From contig NZ_BMNK01000005.1 of NCBI RefSeq assembly GCF_014646515.1, positions 369,710-433,709 on the forward strand: 64,000 bases of DNA. The letters are read 5' to 3'. Shown in pieces: positions 42,169 through 51,430 of this stretch (the first letter of the stretch is position 1; each line of letters starts with the position of its first letter). The DNA is from Nonomuraea glycinis (GTDB lineage: Bacteria; Actinomycetota; Actinomycetes; Streptosporangiales; Streptosporangiaceae). Position numbers and translations under genes: made by a program. The notes beneath the pieces are model-generated. The model did not search any database. It saw nothing but the letters and a program-made list of their open reading frames with translations, and was not told the origin of the DNA.

Positions 42169-42954
42169 GTGATCACGGCTCAGCCGAACCCCCAGGGCGC
42201 TTTGGCATGCCGCGTCCTGAGCCTTCGCGGCCCTCTCTGGGGCGTTCCCGCGTTCCAACACCCGTTCGCGCGTTATGCGGGGCTGCCCACCGGACGGCTG
42301 GCCAACGTCGAGCTGACGCGCCCCGGGTCGGTGATGGTGAACCCGTCCGGCCGCCGGTTCGTCAACGAGGCGCAGAACTACCACGACCTGACGAAGGTGT
42401 TCCGTGAGGTGGATCCCGCGAACGGGGTGCCACGCCACGCGCCGGCCTGGCTCGTCTACGACGGCGGCTACCAGGAGCGTTATCCGGTGGCCGGCGTGCC
42501 GCGCGGCGCGCTGCCGGAGTGGGCCGTCTCCCGGCCCACCCTGGGCGAGCTGGCCGACGCCTGCGGGATCGACGCGGCGGGCCTGGCCGAGACGATCGAG
42601 AGCTTCAACGAGGACGCGGCCCGGGGATCGGACCGGGCGTTCGCCCGCGGCGACTCGGTGGCGGACCGCCATCTGGGTGACCCCTCCCTCGGGTCCAATC
42701 CGTGCCTGGCGCCGATCGCCCGGCCGCCGTTCACCGCGGTGCCCGTGCACGCCGCGACCCTCGGCACGTGCGGCGGCGTGCTGACCGACGACCACGGCCG
42801 TGTCCTGGCGCCCTCGGGCGAGCCGGTGGCGGGCCTGTTCGCGGCGGGGAACGTCTCCGCGAGCCTCTTCGGCGACTGCTATCCCGGCGGCGGGACGTCG
42901 CTGGCCGCGGCCGTGGTGCGCGCGTACGCCATCGGGGCGGCGCTCGCCTCCTGA
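42169..42954 (+). pseudogene. 5'-truncated FAD-binding dehydrogenase
   Basis: The 261-codon frame covers only the C-terminal half of an FAD_binding_2 (succinate dehydrogenase/3-ketosteroid dehydrogenase-like) protein: SVMVNPSGRRFVNEAQNYHDL, LDEL-type region, and the closing GLFAAGNVSASLFGDCYPGGG. The N-terminal FAD-binding half with GxGxxG is absent, and no start with a ribosome binding site is seen. Normal length is 500 or more residues. Probably a remnant of a cluster member that once stood before the CoA-transferase operon. Confidence 0.75.
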
Positions 42955-42974
42955 TTTACCCGTTTTGCGGGTGG

Positions 42975-43003
42975 TTGACCGGCGAGAAGCGCTAACATAC
43001 CCT
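42975..43003 (+). promoter_or_regulatory. Promoter of CoA-transferase operon
   Basis: TTGACC (42975-42980), 17-nt spacer, TACCCT (42998-43003). The spacing is ideal for the main sigma factor. Confidence 0.6.
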
Positions 43004-43017
43004 CTGAGCGGACCACC

Positions 43018-43034
43018 GTTCGCTATAGCGGAAC
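43018..43034. promoter_or_regulatory. IclR-type operator before CoA-transferase operon
   Basis: GTTCGCTATAGCGGAAC: near-palindrome centred on CGCTATAGCG, in the style of IclR-family sites (GTTC-CGC-TA-GCG-GAAC). It lies between the predicted transcription start and the ribosome binding site (AAGGAG, 43035-43040), so binding would block elongation or initiation. Confidence 0.6.
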
Positions 43035-43045
43035 AAGGAGCCAAG

Positions 43046-44242
43046 GTGGAAGACGGCCCGCTGACGGGGCTGAGGGTGCTGGACGTGTCCACCATCCTCG
43101 CCGGACCGCTGTGCTGCCAGATCCTCGGAGACCAGGGCGCGGACGTCATCAAGATCGAGCACCCGGTCGCCGGTGACGGCATGCGGGGGCACGGACCCTC
43201 GAAGGAGGGAGTCGCGCTCTGGTGGAAGGAGATCTCCCGCAACAAGCGGACGGTCGGCCTGAGCCTGTCCGACCCGGCGGGGGCCGAGGTGTTCCTGCGG
43301 CTCGCCGAGACGGCCGACGTCCTCGTGGAGAACTTCCGGCCCGGCACGCTGGAGCGCTGGGGCCTCGGACCCGACGTCCTGCACCGGATCAATCCCCGGC
43401 TGGTCATCGTCCGGATCACCGGCTTCGGCCAGCAGGGGCCGTACGCGGCGCGGCCCGGATTCGGCACCCTGGCCGAGGTGATGAGCGGATTCGCCCACCT
43501 CACCGGGGAGGCGGACGGGCCGCCGACGTTGCCGGCGTTCGGCCTGGCGGACAGCATCTGCGGGATCGCGGCCTCCTCGGCGACGATGATGGCGCTGTGG
43601 TCCCGCGAGAAGAGCGGCCGCGGCGAGATCGTCGACATGAGCCTGCTGGAGCCGATCATGACGGCGGTGGGGCCGGGCCCGACCGTGTACGACCAGCTCG
43701 GCACCGTCGGCCGGCGCCAGGGCAACCGCTCCGCCAACAACGCGCCGCGTAACGCCTACCGGTGCCAGGACGGCGGCTGGGTCGCCATCTCCACCAGCGC
43801 CCAGAGCATCGCCGAGCGGGTGATGACCCTGGTGGGACACCCGGAGGTCATCGCCGAGCCGTGGTTCGCCTCGGGCCGCGAGCGGGCCGAGCACGCCGAG
43901 CTCCTCGACTCCTACGTGGGCTCGTGGATCGCCGCGCGTACCCGCGACGAGGTGATCCGCGAATTCGAGCGCGTGGGCGCGGCGGCCGCACCCGTCTACA
44001 GCGCCCGCGACCTCACCGAGGACCCGCACGTACGGGCCACCGAGATGCTCACGCGGGTCGAGGACGACGAGCTGGGGCCCGTGCTCATGCACAACGTGAT
44101 GTGGCGGATGTCCGGTGCTCCCGGACGCATCCGCTTCACCGGCCGGCGTCTCGGCGCCGACACCGACGAGATCCTGCTGCACGAGCTCGGCCTCGACGCC
44201 GAGACGGTGGCGGACCTGCGAGCCAAGCGGGTGATCGCATGA
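43046..44242 (+). CDS. CaiB/BaiF (class III) CoA-transferase
   Basis: 398-aa family III CoA transferase, which forms a CoA thioester of the pathway acid from another acyl-CoA. Signature segments: LTGLRVLDVSTILAGPLCCQILGDQGADVIKIE, KRTVGLSLSD, VLVENFRPGTLERWGLG, and the catalytic Asp169 (GLADSICG). The GTG at 43046 has AAGGAG six nt upstream. First gene of a five-gene operon, overlapping the cyclase gene by 4 nt. Confidence 0.9.
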   Translation: MEDGPLTGLRVLDVSTILAGPLCCQILGDQGADVIKIEHPVAGDGMRGHGPSKEGVALWWKEISRNKRTVGLSLSDPAGAEVFLRLAETADVLVENFRPGTLERWGLGPDVLHRINPRLVIVRITGFGQQGPYAARPGFGTLAEVMSGFAHLTGEADGPPTLPAFGLADSICGIAASSATMMALWSREKSGRGEIVDMSLLEPIMTAVGPGPTVYDQLGTVGRRQGNRSANNAPRNAYRCQDGGWVAISTSAQSIAERVMTLVGHPEVIAEPWFASGRERAEHAELLDSYVGSWIAARTRDEVIREFERVGAAAAPVYSARDLTEDPHVRATEMLTRVEDDELGPVLMHNVMWRMSGAPGRIRFTGRRLGADTDEILLHELGLDAETVADLRAKRVIA

Positions 44243-45114
44243 CCAGCATTGAGACCAGGAACGAGGGACAAGGCGACGTGAGCGGTACCACGACCACCGA
44301 CCTGCTGCTGCGGGCGGTCGGCGAAGGGGTCCGGATCTACGATCTGGGGCGGCCCCTGACGATCGGCATGCCGCAGTCCCCCAACCATCCCGCCTTCTGG
44401 CACGCGCTGCCCCGCAGGCACGGCGACATGGTCCGGGTGGACGGCGGCTCGGCGGCCAACGACATCATCACGATGGGCACGCACGTCGGCACGCACATCG
44501 ACGCCTTCGCGCACGTGTCCCAGGACGGCAAGCTGCTCGACGGATCGGACGCCGCCCAGGCGAGCCAGGGCGGCCGGTTCGCGGAGCTCGGGGCGCACAC
44601 GATCGCCCCGATGGTGCGCCGCGGCGTGCTCCTCGACGTCCCCGCGGCCCTCGGCACGCCAGTCGGCTGCGAGGCCGGTTACGAGATCACCCCGGCGGAT
44701 CTGGAGGCGGCCGTCGAACGGCAGGGCACCCCGATCGGCGCCGGCGACGTGGTCCTGGTGCGCAGCGGCTGGGGGCGGTTCTTCGGCCACAGCGACCGGA
44801 GTGTCTACATCGGCAACGACTCCGGCGTCCCGGGTGTCGGCGAGGCCGGCGCGACGTGGCTAGCCGACCAGGGACCGCACGCGGTCGGCGCCGACACGAT
44901 CGCCTTCGAGTGCCTCAAGCCCGGCAGCGGGCACAGCGTGCTGCCGGCGCACCGGGTGCTCCTGGTCGAGCGGGGCGTCTACATCATCGAGGCGATGGCA
45001 CTCGACGAGCTCGCGGCCGCCGGTGTGCACGAGTTCGCCTTCATGCTCTCCCCGCTGTCCATCTTCGGCGCCACCGGGTCGCCGGTCCGGCCGCTGGCGG
45101 TGGTCGGGGCGTGA
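44239..45114 (+). CDS. Cyclase family metal-dependent hydrolase
   Basis: 291-aa protein of the kynurenine-formamidase/cyclase group. The signature HVGTHIDAFAH (metal-binding H-x-x-x-H-x-D) is followed by GVLLDVP and a late H-x-VLL segment (HRVLLVERGVYIIE). The family hydrolyses amide or lactone bonds (N-formylkynurenine, isatin and others). An N-terminal extension of about 35 residues precedes the core. 4-nt overlaps with both neighbours. Confidence 0.85.
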   Translation: MTSIETRNEGQGDVSGTTTTDLLLRAVGEGVRIYDLGRPLTIGMPQSPNHPAFWHALPRRHGDMVRVDGGSAANDIITMGTHVGTHIDAFAHVSQDGKLLDGSDAAQASQGGRFAELGAHTIAPMVRRGVLLDVPAALGTPVGCEAGYEITPADLEAAVERQGTPIGAGDVVLVRSGWGRFFGHSDRSVYIGNDSGVPGVGEAGATWLADQGPHAVGADTIAFECLKPGSGHSVLPAHRVLLVERGVYIIEAMALDELAAAGVHEFAFMLSPLSIFGATGSPVRPLAVVGA

Positions 45115-46544
45115 GTGAGACGAAGGAACCGGTCCTCGCCCCCGAGCTGTCCCTCTTCGCGGCCAGGACCCTGTCAGGACCGCTGCCCGCGGACGTGGCC
45201 GACAGCGTACGCCGCCGCATCCTCGACGTGCTCGGGCTGTGCGTCGCCGCCTACCGGCTGCCGACCAGCGCCGCCGCCGCCGGCTACGCGGCCGACCAGG
45301 GCGGACGCCCCGAGGCGTCCGCCGTCGGGGTGGAGACGTCGTTGCCCGCCGCGCAGGCGGCGTTCGTCAACGGGGTGCTCGCCCATTCGCTCGACTACGA
45401 CGACACCCACCTGCCCTCGGTGCTGCACCCGAGCGCCGCGGTCATCCCGGCCGCGCTCGCCGCGGCTCAGGCGTCCGGCGCCTCGGGGGCCGACACCGTC
45501 GGCGCGGTGGCGGTGGGGCTGGAGATCGCGGTACGCCTCGGCATGGCGGGCTACGACCGCGAGCTCGGCAACTCGGTGTTCTTCGAGCACGGGCAGCACG
45601 CCACCTCCATCTGCGGCGCGATGGGCGGCGCCGCCGCGGCCGCGCTGCTGATGGGCCTGGGGGCGGAGGGCGTGCAGAACGCGCTGGGCGTCACCGCGTC
45701 CTTCGCGGCCGGCATCATCGAGGCGAACCGCACCGGAGGAACGGTCAAGCGGCTGCACTGCGGCTGGGCCGCCCACTCGGCCGTCACCGCCGCGTCCCTG
45801 GTCCAGCGGGGCTTCACCGGTCCGCCCACCGTCCTGGAAGGGCGGTTCGGCTTCTTCGAGGCCTTCCTGCGCGGTGAGAGCGACCTGTCCCAGGTGCTCG
45901 ACGGGCTGGGCGAGACCTGGGCGGTGCCGGGGATCTTCTTCAAGCCGTACCCGGCGAACCACTTCACCCACACCGCGATCGACGCGGGCATCGCACTGCG
46001 TGCGCGCGGCCTCCCGATCGACCGGATCGAGCACATCGAGGTACGCGTGCCGTCCGCGGTGATCCGTACCATCGGCCAGCCGCTGGAGAAGAAGCGGGCG
46101 CCGGAGACCGGGTACCAGGCCCAGTTCAGCGGGCCGTACGCGGTGGTGGCGGGGCTGATCGGCGGGTCCGGCCTCGGCGTGGGGCTGGACGACTTCACCG
46201 ACGAACTGGCCCGGGACCCCGCGCGCCGCGCCCTGATGGCCCTGGTCGACGTCGTGCCCGACGAGAAGTGCGACGCGATCTACCCCTACCAGTTCCCCGC
46301 CGTGGTCCGGGTCCGTACCGACGACGGCCGCGAATGGACGGAAGAAGTGCTGGCCAACAGGGGAGGGCCGGGCAGGCCGCTGTCCGAGGCCGAGCTCTCC
46401 CGCAAGTTCGGCGAGAACGTCGCGGGCCGGCTGCCGGCGGAGACCGCCAGGACCGTGCAGGACCTCGTCCTGCGGCTCGACCGGCTCACCGGCGTGGCGG
46501 ACGTGCTGCGCCCCCTCACCCGTCTTGACCTGAACGCTCATTAA
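45111..46544 (+). CDS. MmgE/PrpD family protein (copy 1)
   Basis: 477-aa MmgE/PrpD protein, family of 2-methylcitrate dehydratase, cis-aconitate decarboxylase and iminodisuccinate epimerase. Typical segments: NGVLAHSLDYDDTH, HPSAAVIPAALAAA, GTVKRLHCGWAAHSAVTAASLVQRGFTGP, and KPYPANHFTHTAID in the active-site region. GTG start with 4-nt overlap. Its precise reaction cannot be told; it differs from copy 2 at 54431, so two separate steps are expected. Confidence 0.87.
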   Translation: MSETKEPVLAPELSLFAARTLSGPLPADVADSVRRRILDVLGLCVAAYRLPTSAAAAGYAADQGGRPEASAVGVETSLPAAQAAFVNGVLAHSLDYDDTHLPSVLHPSAAVIPAALAAAQASGASGADTVGAVAVGLEIAVRLGMAGYDRELGNSVFFEHGQHATSICGAMGGAAAAALLMGLGAEGVQNALGVTASFAAGIIEANRTGGTVKRLHCGWAAHSAVTAASLVQRGFTGPPTVLEGRFGFFEAFLRGESDLSQVLDGLGETWAVPGIFFKPYPANHFTHTAIDAGIALRARGLPIDRIEHIEVRVPSAVIRTIGQPLEKKRAPETGYQAQFSGPYAVVAGLIGGSGLGVGLDDFTDELARDPARRALMALVDVVPDEKCDAIYPYQFPAVVRVRTDDGREWTEEVLANRGGPGRPLSEAELSRKFGENVAGRLPAETARTVQDLVLRLDRLTGVADVLRPLTRLDLNAH

Positions 46545-46554
46545 GGAGACAGCA

Positions 46555-48024
46555 GTGGCACAGTTCGACCTGATCGTCAGCGATGTCAGGGTCGTCAGGC
46601 ACGACCGGGCCCAGGCGGAGGTCGCCGACATCGGCGTCGTCGACGGCCGGATCGTCCGCGTCGCGCAGGGCCTGGACCCCGCCGAGGCGCGCACGGTCGT
46701 GGACGGCGGCGGCAAGCTGGCCTTCCCCGGCGTGGTGGACGCCCACCAGCACTGGGGGATCTACAACCCGCTGTCCGTGGACACCGAGACGGAGAGCCGG
46801 GCGTGCGCCCAGGGCGGCGTGACCTCCGCGCTGACCTACATGCGGACCGGCCAGTACTACCTCAACAAGGGCGGCGAGTACGCCGAGGTCTTCCCCGAGG
46901 TCCTGGCCGCCTCCGACGGCCGCGCGTACGTCGACTACGCCTTCCACCTCGCGCCGATGATGCGCAAGCACATCGAGGAGATCCCCGCGCTCGTGCGCGA
47001 CCACGGGGTGACCTCGTTCAAGGTGTTCATGTTCTACGGCAGCCACGGCCTGCACGGCCGCTCCGCCGACCAGAACGCGTTCCTGATGATCCCCGAGGGG
47101 GAGCGGTACGACTACGCGCACTTCGAGTTCGTCATGCGCGGCATCCAGGCCGCCCGCGAGCAGTTCCCCGACCTGGCCGACGAGATCTCCCTGTCGCTGC
47201 ACTGCGAGACGGCCGAGATCATGACCGCGTACACCAAGCTGGTCGAGGAGGAGGGCACCCTCACCGGTCTGGCGGCCTACAGCGCCTCGCGCCCGCCGCA
47301 CTCGGAAGGGCTGGCGGTCAGCATCGCCTCCTACCTCGCGCACGAGACCGGACTGCCCACGATCAACCTGCTGCACCTGTCGTCGGCCAAGGCCATGGAC
47401 GCCGCGCTGCGGATGGCCGAGGCGTTCCCGCACATCAACTTCCGCCGCGAGGTGACGATCGGCCACCTGCTCGCCGACATCGACACGGCCAGCGGCATCG
47501 GCGGCAAGGTCAACCCGCCGCTGCGCCCGCGCGAGGACGTCGAGGCGCTCTGGGGCCACCTGCTCGACGGCAAGATCGACTGGGTGGTCAGTGACCACGC
47601 CTGCTGCCGTGACGAGCAGAAGTTCGGCGACCAGCGCGACGACGTCTTCCTGGCCAAGTCCGGCTTCGGCGGCGCCGAGTACCTCCTGCCCGGCCTGGTC
47701 ACCGAGGGGGCCAAGCGCGGCCTGTCCTACGGCGACATCGCCAAGCTGCTCTCCTGGAACCCCGCCCAGCGGTTCGGCCTGCGCTCCAAGGGCGCGATCG
47801 CGGAGGGCATGGACGCCGACTTCTCCCTCGTCGACCCCGCGTCCACCTGGACCGTGCGCGCCGAGGAGTCCGAGTCCACTCAGGAGTACACGCCGTTCGA
47901 GGGATTCGAGCTCACCGCCAAGGTGGTCGACACCTTCCTGCGCGGTCACCGGGTGCTGGAGGACGGCAAGGTCGTGGGCGACCCGCAGGGCCGCTACCTG
48001 CCCCGGCCGGCCGGTCGCTCGTGA
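46555..48024 (+). CDS. Dihydropyrimidinase/hydantoinase-like amidohydrolase
   Basis: 489-aa amidohydrolase with a binuclear metal site. It has H64 and H66 (DAHQHWG; the usual HVH reads HQH), the probable carbamylated K156 (SFKVFMFY), H216 (HCETAE), H274 (LLHLSS) and D347 (SDHAC). Such enzymes open cyclic amides (dihydropyrimidines, hydantoins, imides, allantoin). AAGGAG precedes the GTG at 46555. It sits between MmgE/PrpD and CitE-like genes. Confidence 0.85.
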   Translation: MAQFDLIVSDVRVVRHDRAQAEVADIGVVDGRIVRVAQGLDPAEARTVVDGGGKLAFPGVVDAHQHWGIYNPLSVDTETESRACAQGGVTSALTYMRTGQYYLNKGGEYAEVFPEVLAASDGRAYVDYAFHLAPMMRKHIEEIPALVRDHGVTSFKVFMFYGSHGLHGRSADQNAFLMIPEGERYDYAHFEFVMRGIQAAREQFPDLADEISLSLHCETAEIMTAYTKLVEEEGTLTGLAAYSASRPPHSEGLAVSIASYLAHETGLPTINLLHLSSAKAMDAALRMAEAFPHINFRREVTIGHLLADIDTASGIGGKVNPPLRPREDVEALWGHLLDGKIDWVVSDHACCRDEQKFGDQRDDVFLAKSGFGGAEYLLPGLVTEGAKRGLSYGDIAKLLSWNPAQRFGLRSKGAIAEGMDADFSLVDPASTWTVRAEESESTQEYTPFEGFELTAKVVDTFLRGHRVLEDGKVVGDPQGRYLPRPAGRS

Positions 48025-48872
48025 CCCCTCGCAGTTATCTGTACGTCCCCGCGGACCAGAGCGACAAGCTGGCCAAATCCCGCGCGAGCGCGGCCGACGC
48101 CCTCATCCTCGACCTTGAGGACGCCGTGGCCGCGGGGAGCAAGGAGACGGCGCGCAAGCAGGCAGGGGAGTTCGTCGTCTCCCTCGGCTCCGCGCCGGCC
48201 ACGCCCCAGACCTGGGTACGGGTGAACGCGGACACCGTCGAGGAGGACGTGGCCGCGGTCGCCGCTCCGGGCCTGCGCGGCGTGGTCGTCCCCAAGGCCG
48301 ACCCCGAGGTCCTGGCCAGGGCGGACGCGGCGCTGACCCGGGCGGAGACGGCACACGCCCGGCCGGCGGGAGCGTTCGCCGTCCTGGCCCTGATCGAGTC
48401 GGCCGTCGGCGTCGCGCGGGCGGAGGACGTCGCGGCCGCCCCCCGGGTGGTACGGCTCGGCCTGGGCGAAGCGGACCTGGCCGGCGAGCTCGGCCTGCGG
48501 CCCGGCCCGGCGCGTGAGGAGCTGTGGCCGATCCGGTCCCGCATCGTCGTCGCCTCCGCGGCGGCGGGCATCCTCGCGCCGGTGGGACCCGTGGACACCG
48601 CGGTGCGCGACACCGGCCTGCTTCAGGAGACCACCCGGACCCTGCTGCGCCAGGGCTTCCGGGCGCGCACGGCCATCTCCCCCCGTCAGCTCCCGGTCAT
48701 CAACGAGGTGTTCACCCCGGACGCGGACGAGCTCGCGGTGGCGCGTGATCTCCTCGATCGCCTCGCCGAGGCGGAGCGGCGCGGCAGCGGTGTCGCGCTG
48801 GACGCCGCCGGCCGGCTCATCGACGCCGCGGTGGCTCGCACCGCCCGCGAGGTGGTGGGCAGAGCGCGCTGA
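48021..48872 (+). CDS. CitE-like HpcH/HpaI family lyase
   Basis: 283-aa HpcH/HpaI aldolase/citrate lyase beta-like protein. Segments: RSYLYVPADQSDKLAKS, ALILDLEDAVAA with the acidic metal-binding cluster, TWVRVN, VVVPKA, ALIESAVGV (Glu for Mg2+), LGLGEADL. CitE-like proteins cleave acyl-CoAs such as malyl-, citramalyl- or methylmalyl-CoA. Beside a CaiB-type CoA-transferase it could cleave the CoA ester that enzyme makes. GTG start overlapping the amidohydrolase stop by 4 nt; terminator follows. Confidence 0.87.
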   Translation: MTPRSYLYVPADQSDKLAKSRASAADALILDLEDAVAAGSKETARKQAGEFVVSLGSAPATPQTWVRVNADTVEEDVAAVAAPGLRGVVVPKADPEVLARADAALTRAETAHARPAGAFAVLALIESAVGVARAEDVAAAPRVVRLGLGEADLAGELGLRPGPAREELWPIRSRIVVASAAAGILAPVGPVDTAVRDTGLLQETTRTLLRQGFRARTAISPRQLPVINEVFTPDADELAVARDLLDRLAEAERRGSGVALDAAGRLIDAAVARTAREVVGRAR

Positions 48873-48941
48873 CCCGAGAATCCGGTGTCGATGGCTGCTC
48901 GAGAGTCGCTCGGCCGGATCCTCCCTGAGGCGAACTGCCCG

Positions 48942-49011
48942 GATGCGGGCCACCGGGGGACTCAGGGCCGCGATCTCGATCGCGACCCTGAGTCACCTGA
49001 TGGCCCGCATC
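48942..49011. terminator. Long two-stem terminator between convergent operons
   Basis: Outer stem GATGCGGGCCA/TGGCCCGCATC (11 bp, 48942-48952 with 49001-49011) and inner stems GACTCAGGG/CCCTGAGTC (48959-48967 with 48986-48994) and CGCGATC/GATCGCG. All perfect. Placed between the CitE-like gene and the convergent flavoprotein. Confidence 0.85.
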
Positions 49012-49029
49012 GTCATGCCGGGATCTGCG

Positions 49030-50514
49030 TCAGGAGGCCAGGACGCCGGTCGACGCGAGTGCGGCGGCTTCGGCGCCTGCCCGGCGACCGAACACCGAGC
49101 CCGCGGCGAGGCCACTGCCGCCGGGGTAGTTGTGGAAGAACAGCCCGCCCGCCATCTCTCCCGCGGCGAACAGCCCGGGGATCACCTCGTCGGCCTCGTC
49201 GATGACGCGACCGGAGGTGTCGATCTTCACTCCTCCGAAGGTGAACGTGATGCCGCAGGTCACGGCGAACGCGAGGTAGGGAGGCTGGTCGAGGGGCTGG
49301 GCCCAGTTGCTCTTCGGCGGGGTGAGTCCGGTCGTGCCGAGCCCGTCCTTGACGGCCGGGTTGAACGGCCCGAGGCGGGTGGCCGCGTTGTACTCCTCGA
49401 CCGTGGCTGTCAGCCCGGCGGCGTCGATGCCGGCCTGCTCGGCGAGCTCGGCGATCGAGTCTGCCTGGAAGCGGGAGACGCCGGGCGCTTCGTACTCGGC
49501 CTCGCGCAGCAGGGGAGCCGTCTTCGCGTCGAAGATCTGGAACGCGAGGGCGCCCGGCTGGCGCAGAATCTCCGCGCCGTACTTGGCGTAGGTGTAGTTG
49601 CGGATCTCGGCCCCCTCGTCGAGGAAGCGCCGGCCCGCCGTGTTGACCACGATGCTGAGCGGATACGACTGCTTGGTCAAGCGGTTCGTGAGCTCGAGGT
49701 CGCCGCTCTCCGGCGCGTTGGCGTCCCACGCCACGGCGTGGCAGCCGCTCCAGTGGCCCGCCGACTGAGCGCCCGCGCGTAGTGCGGCCGTGAGCACGCC
49801 GCCGGTGTTGTGCGGGGTGCCGCGCACCTTCGCGAGGTCCCAGTTGGGTCCGAGATACTGCGCGCGCAACATCTTGCTGGCCTGAAACCCGCCGGCGGCC
49901 AGGACCACGGCGCCCGCCCGGAACTCCGCCGTGCCCGCCGCCACGCCGACCACGCGCCCGTCGGGATCGCGCAGGACGCGGTCGACGGCGGTGTCGCAGC
50001 GGACCCGCACACCGGCACGTTCGGCCGCCGCCAGGTGCTGCGCCACCAGCCCCTTACCGCCGTCGACGGTGGCCAGCGGCAGGCCGCCCCAGAACCGGAA
50101 GCGGTTGTCCCGCTCGTATGCCTGGCGCTCGTACTGCAGGCGGAACCGCACTCCGTGGCCGCGCATCCACCGCACGGTGTCGGCGACGCCGTGCACCATC
50201 GCGTCGGTCAGTGCGGGATCACACCGTCCGAGCGTCACCCGGCGCATGTCCGCCGCGAACTCGGCAGGACCGTAGGGATCGATATCGGTGTACGGCAGGC
50301 GCTCGTCGGGGTCGTCGATGATGTCCGCGAGGTCGTCGATGTCCTGGTAGGTGGTACGGATCGCCCCGGCTGTGAAGTAGGTGTTGCCGCCGATCGTCCC
50401 CTCCGGCCCCTTCTCGAGCATCAGGACTCGCGCGCCCCGCTCGGCCGCCGCGTGCGCGGCGCAGAACCCTGCGTTGCCGGTGCCGACGACGATCACGTCC
50501 GCGTGGTCATCCAT
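49030..50514 (-). CDS. FAD-dependent dehydrogenase, TcuA (tricarballylate dehydrogenase)-like
   Basis: 494-aa FAD_binding_2 protein with N-terminal dinucleotide fold VIVVGTGNAGFCAAHAAAERGARVLMLEK, the TcuA-like IGGNTYFTAGAIRT segment, VVLAAGGF and a C-terminal closing GLFAAGEMAGGLFFHNYPGGSGLAAG. Tricarballylate dehydrogenase (to cis-aconitate) is the nearest characterised type, but 3-ketosteroid dehydrogenases and fumarate reductases share the fold. It is transcribed with the GntR upstream in the same direction (33-bp gap). Confidence 0.8.
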   Translation of the reverse strand: MDDHADVIVVGTGNAGFCAAHAAAERGARVLMLEKGPEGTIGGNTYFTAGAIRTTYQDIDDLADIIDDPDERLPYTDIDPYGPAEFAADMRRVTLGRCDPALTDAMVHGVADTVRWMRGHGVRFRLQYERQAYERDNRFRFWGGLPLATVDGGKGLVAQHLAAAERAGVRVRCDTAVDRVLRDPDGRVVGVAAGTAEFRAGAVVLAAGGFQASKMLRAQYLGPNWDLAKVRGTPHNTGGVLTAALRAGAQSAGHWSGCHAVAWDANAPESGDLELTNRLTKQSYPLSIVVNTAGRRFLDEGAEIRNYTYAKYGAEILRQPGALAFQIFDAKTAPLLREAEYEAPGVSRFQADSIAELAEQAGIDAAGLTATVEEYNAATRLGPFNPAVKDGLGTTGLTPPKSNWAQPLDQPPYLAFAVTCGITFTFGGVKIDTSGRVIDEADEVIPGLFAAGEMAGGLFFHNYPGGSGLAAGSVFGRRAGAEAAALASTGVLAS

Positions 50515-50547
50515 GGATGAAAAACCTCCTGGTCTTGGTGGGACAGG

Positions 50548-51258
50548 TCAGCTGGCAGTCGGATTCGTCCGCATATGGACTCGTTTGGAGAGGATCCGGA
50601 TGGCCGTCGCCTTGTGAAAGTGCTGCAGTGTGACGCTCTCCGCCGTGTCGGCGTCGCGTGCGGTGATCGCCGCGAGAATCGCCCGGTGCTCGTCGAGGGC
50701 CTGTCTCTGGCGGGCCTCCGAGCTCAGGGTGGTGGAGTTCAGTCGTTCGATCAGGGAGCGCGTCTGCTGCAGGAAACGCCTGAGCGCGGAGTTGCGGGCC
50801 GCGTCCCATACCGCGTCATGGAAGGCGTGGTTGAGATCGACGATGTCGGAGACGTCGCCGCCTATGGCCGCTTCGAACCGCTCGGTGAGCTCCTCCAGCA
50901 GCGCGAGGTCAAGATCGGTGCGGGTGGAGGCGGCGAGCCGGGCGGCCAGCGCCTCCAGTGAGTCGCGGACGGTGCACGTCTCGGACAGCTCGTCCGCGGA
51001 GAGCTCGTTGACGAGCAGGCCGTGCTGCGACGCGCGCAGCAGGCCGTCCGACTGGAGACGGCGCAGCGCCTGCCCCGCCGGAGTGCGGCTCACGTTGGCC
51101 CGCGCCGCGATGTCGCCCTCGACCACTCGGATGCCCTCGGGCAGCTCGCCCCGGATGATCGCGTGCCGCAGGTAGTCGTACAGCTCGTCGGCAATGGGCC
51201 TGTTGCCGGGCAGTGCAATCGCCGGCGCGTCGACGGGCGCCTCGAAGGGTTCGTCCAT
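50548..51258 (-). CDS. FadR-type GntR regulator
   Basis: 236-aa GntR protein: winged helix ADELYDYLRHAIIRGELPEGIRVVEGDIAARANVSRTPAGQALRRLQ and an FCD ligand domain (LEELTERFEAAIGGDV, HDAVWDAARNSALRRFL, EHRAILAAI). Leaderless by a TATTCT box 7 nt before the ATG at 51258. It stands at the divergent centre of the island (TPP enzyme on the other side) and probably controls both directions. Confidence 0.87.
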   Translation of the reverse strand: MDEPFEAPVDAPAIALPGNRPIADELYDYLRHAIIRGELPEGIRVVEGDIAARANVSRTPAGQALRRLQSDGLLRASQHGLLVNELSADELSETCTVRDSLEALAARLAASTRTDLDLALLEELTERFEAAIGGDVSDIVDLNHAFHDAVWDAARNSALRRFLQQTRSLIERLNSTTLSSEARQRQALDEHRAILAAITARDADTAESVTLQHFHKATAIRILSKRVHMRTNPTAS

Positions 51259-51265
51259 GCCTCAG

Positions 51266-51282
51266 AGAATACATGTGAATAC
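51266..51282. promoter_or_regulatory. GntR promoter with repeated GAATAC
   Basis: Minus-strand TATTCT (51271-51266) stands 7 nt before the GntR ATG; plus-strand GAATAC occurs twice, 10 bp apart (51267 and 51277), on one helix face. The direct repeat overlaps the -10, so it may be an autoregulation site. Confidence 0.4.
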
Positions 51283-51401
51283 CTCGGTACTCAAAGCGTC
51301 TCTTATGCGTCCGACGTCGGGCTCGCGTGCGGCGGAGAGCGGGCTGTGAATTGCGCTGTTCTCGCACGTAGATCGCCGATGGATGCCGGGAAAACTCGTC
51401 C

Positions 51402-51430
51402 TTGTATGTCGGAATACGGTCGAGTACAGT
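51402..51430 (+). promoter_or_regulatory. Promoter of TPP enzyme operon (leaderless)
   Basis: TTGTAT (51402-51407), 17-nt spacer, TACAGT (51425-51430), then 8 nt to the ATG at 51439, with no ribosome binding site. Transcription should start at or next to the start codon. Confidence 0.6.

Noticed and set aside
46516..47949. 477-aa minus-strand frame over the amidohydrolase gene
   Set aside because: Antisense shadow of a clear amidohydrolase with full catalytic residues on the plus strand.
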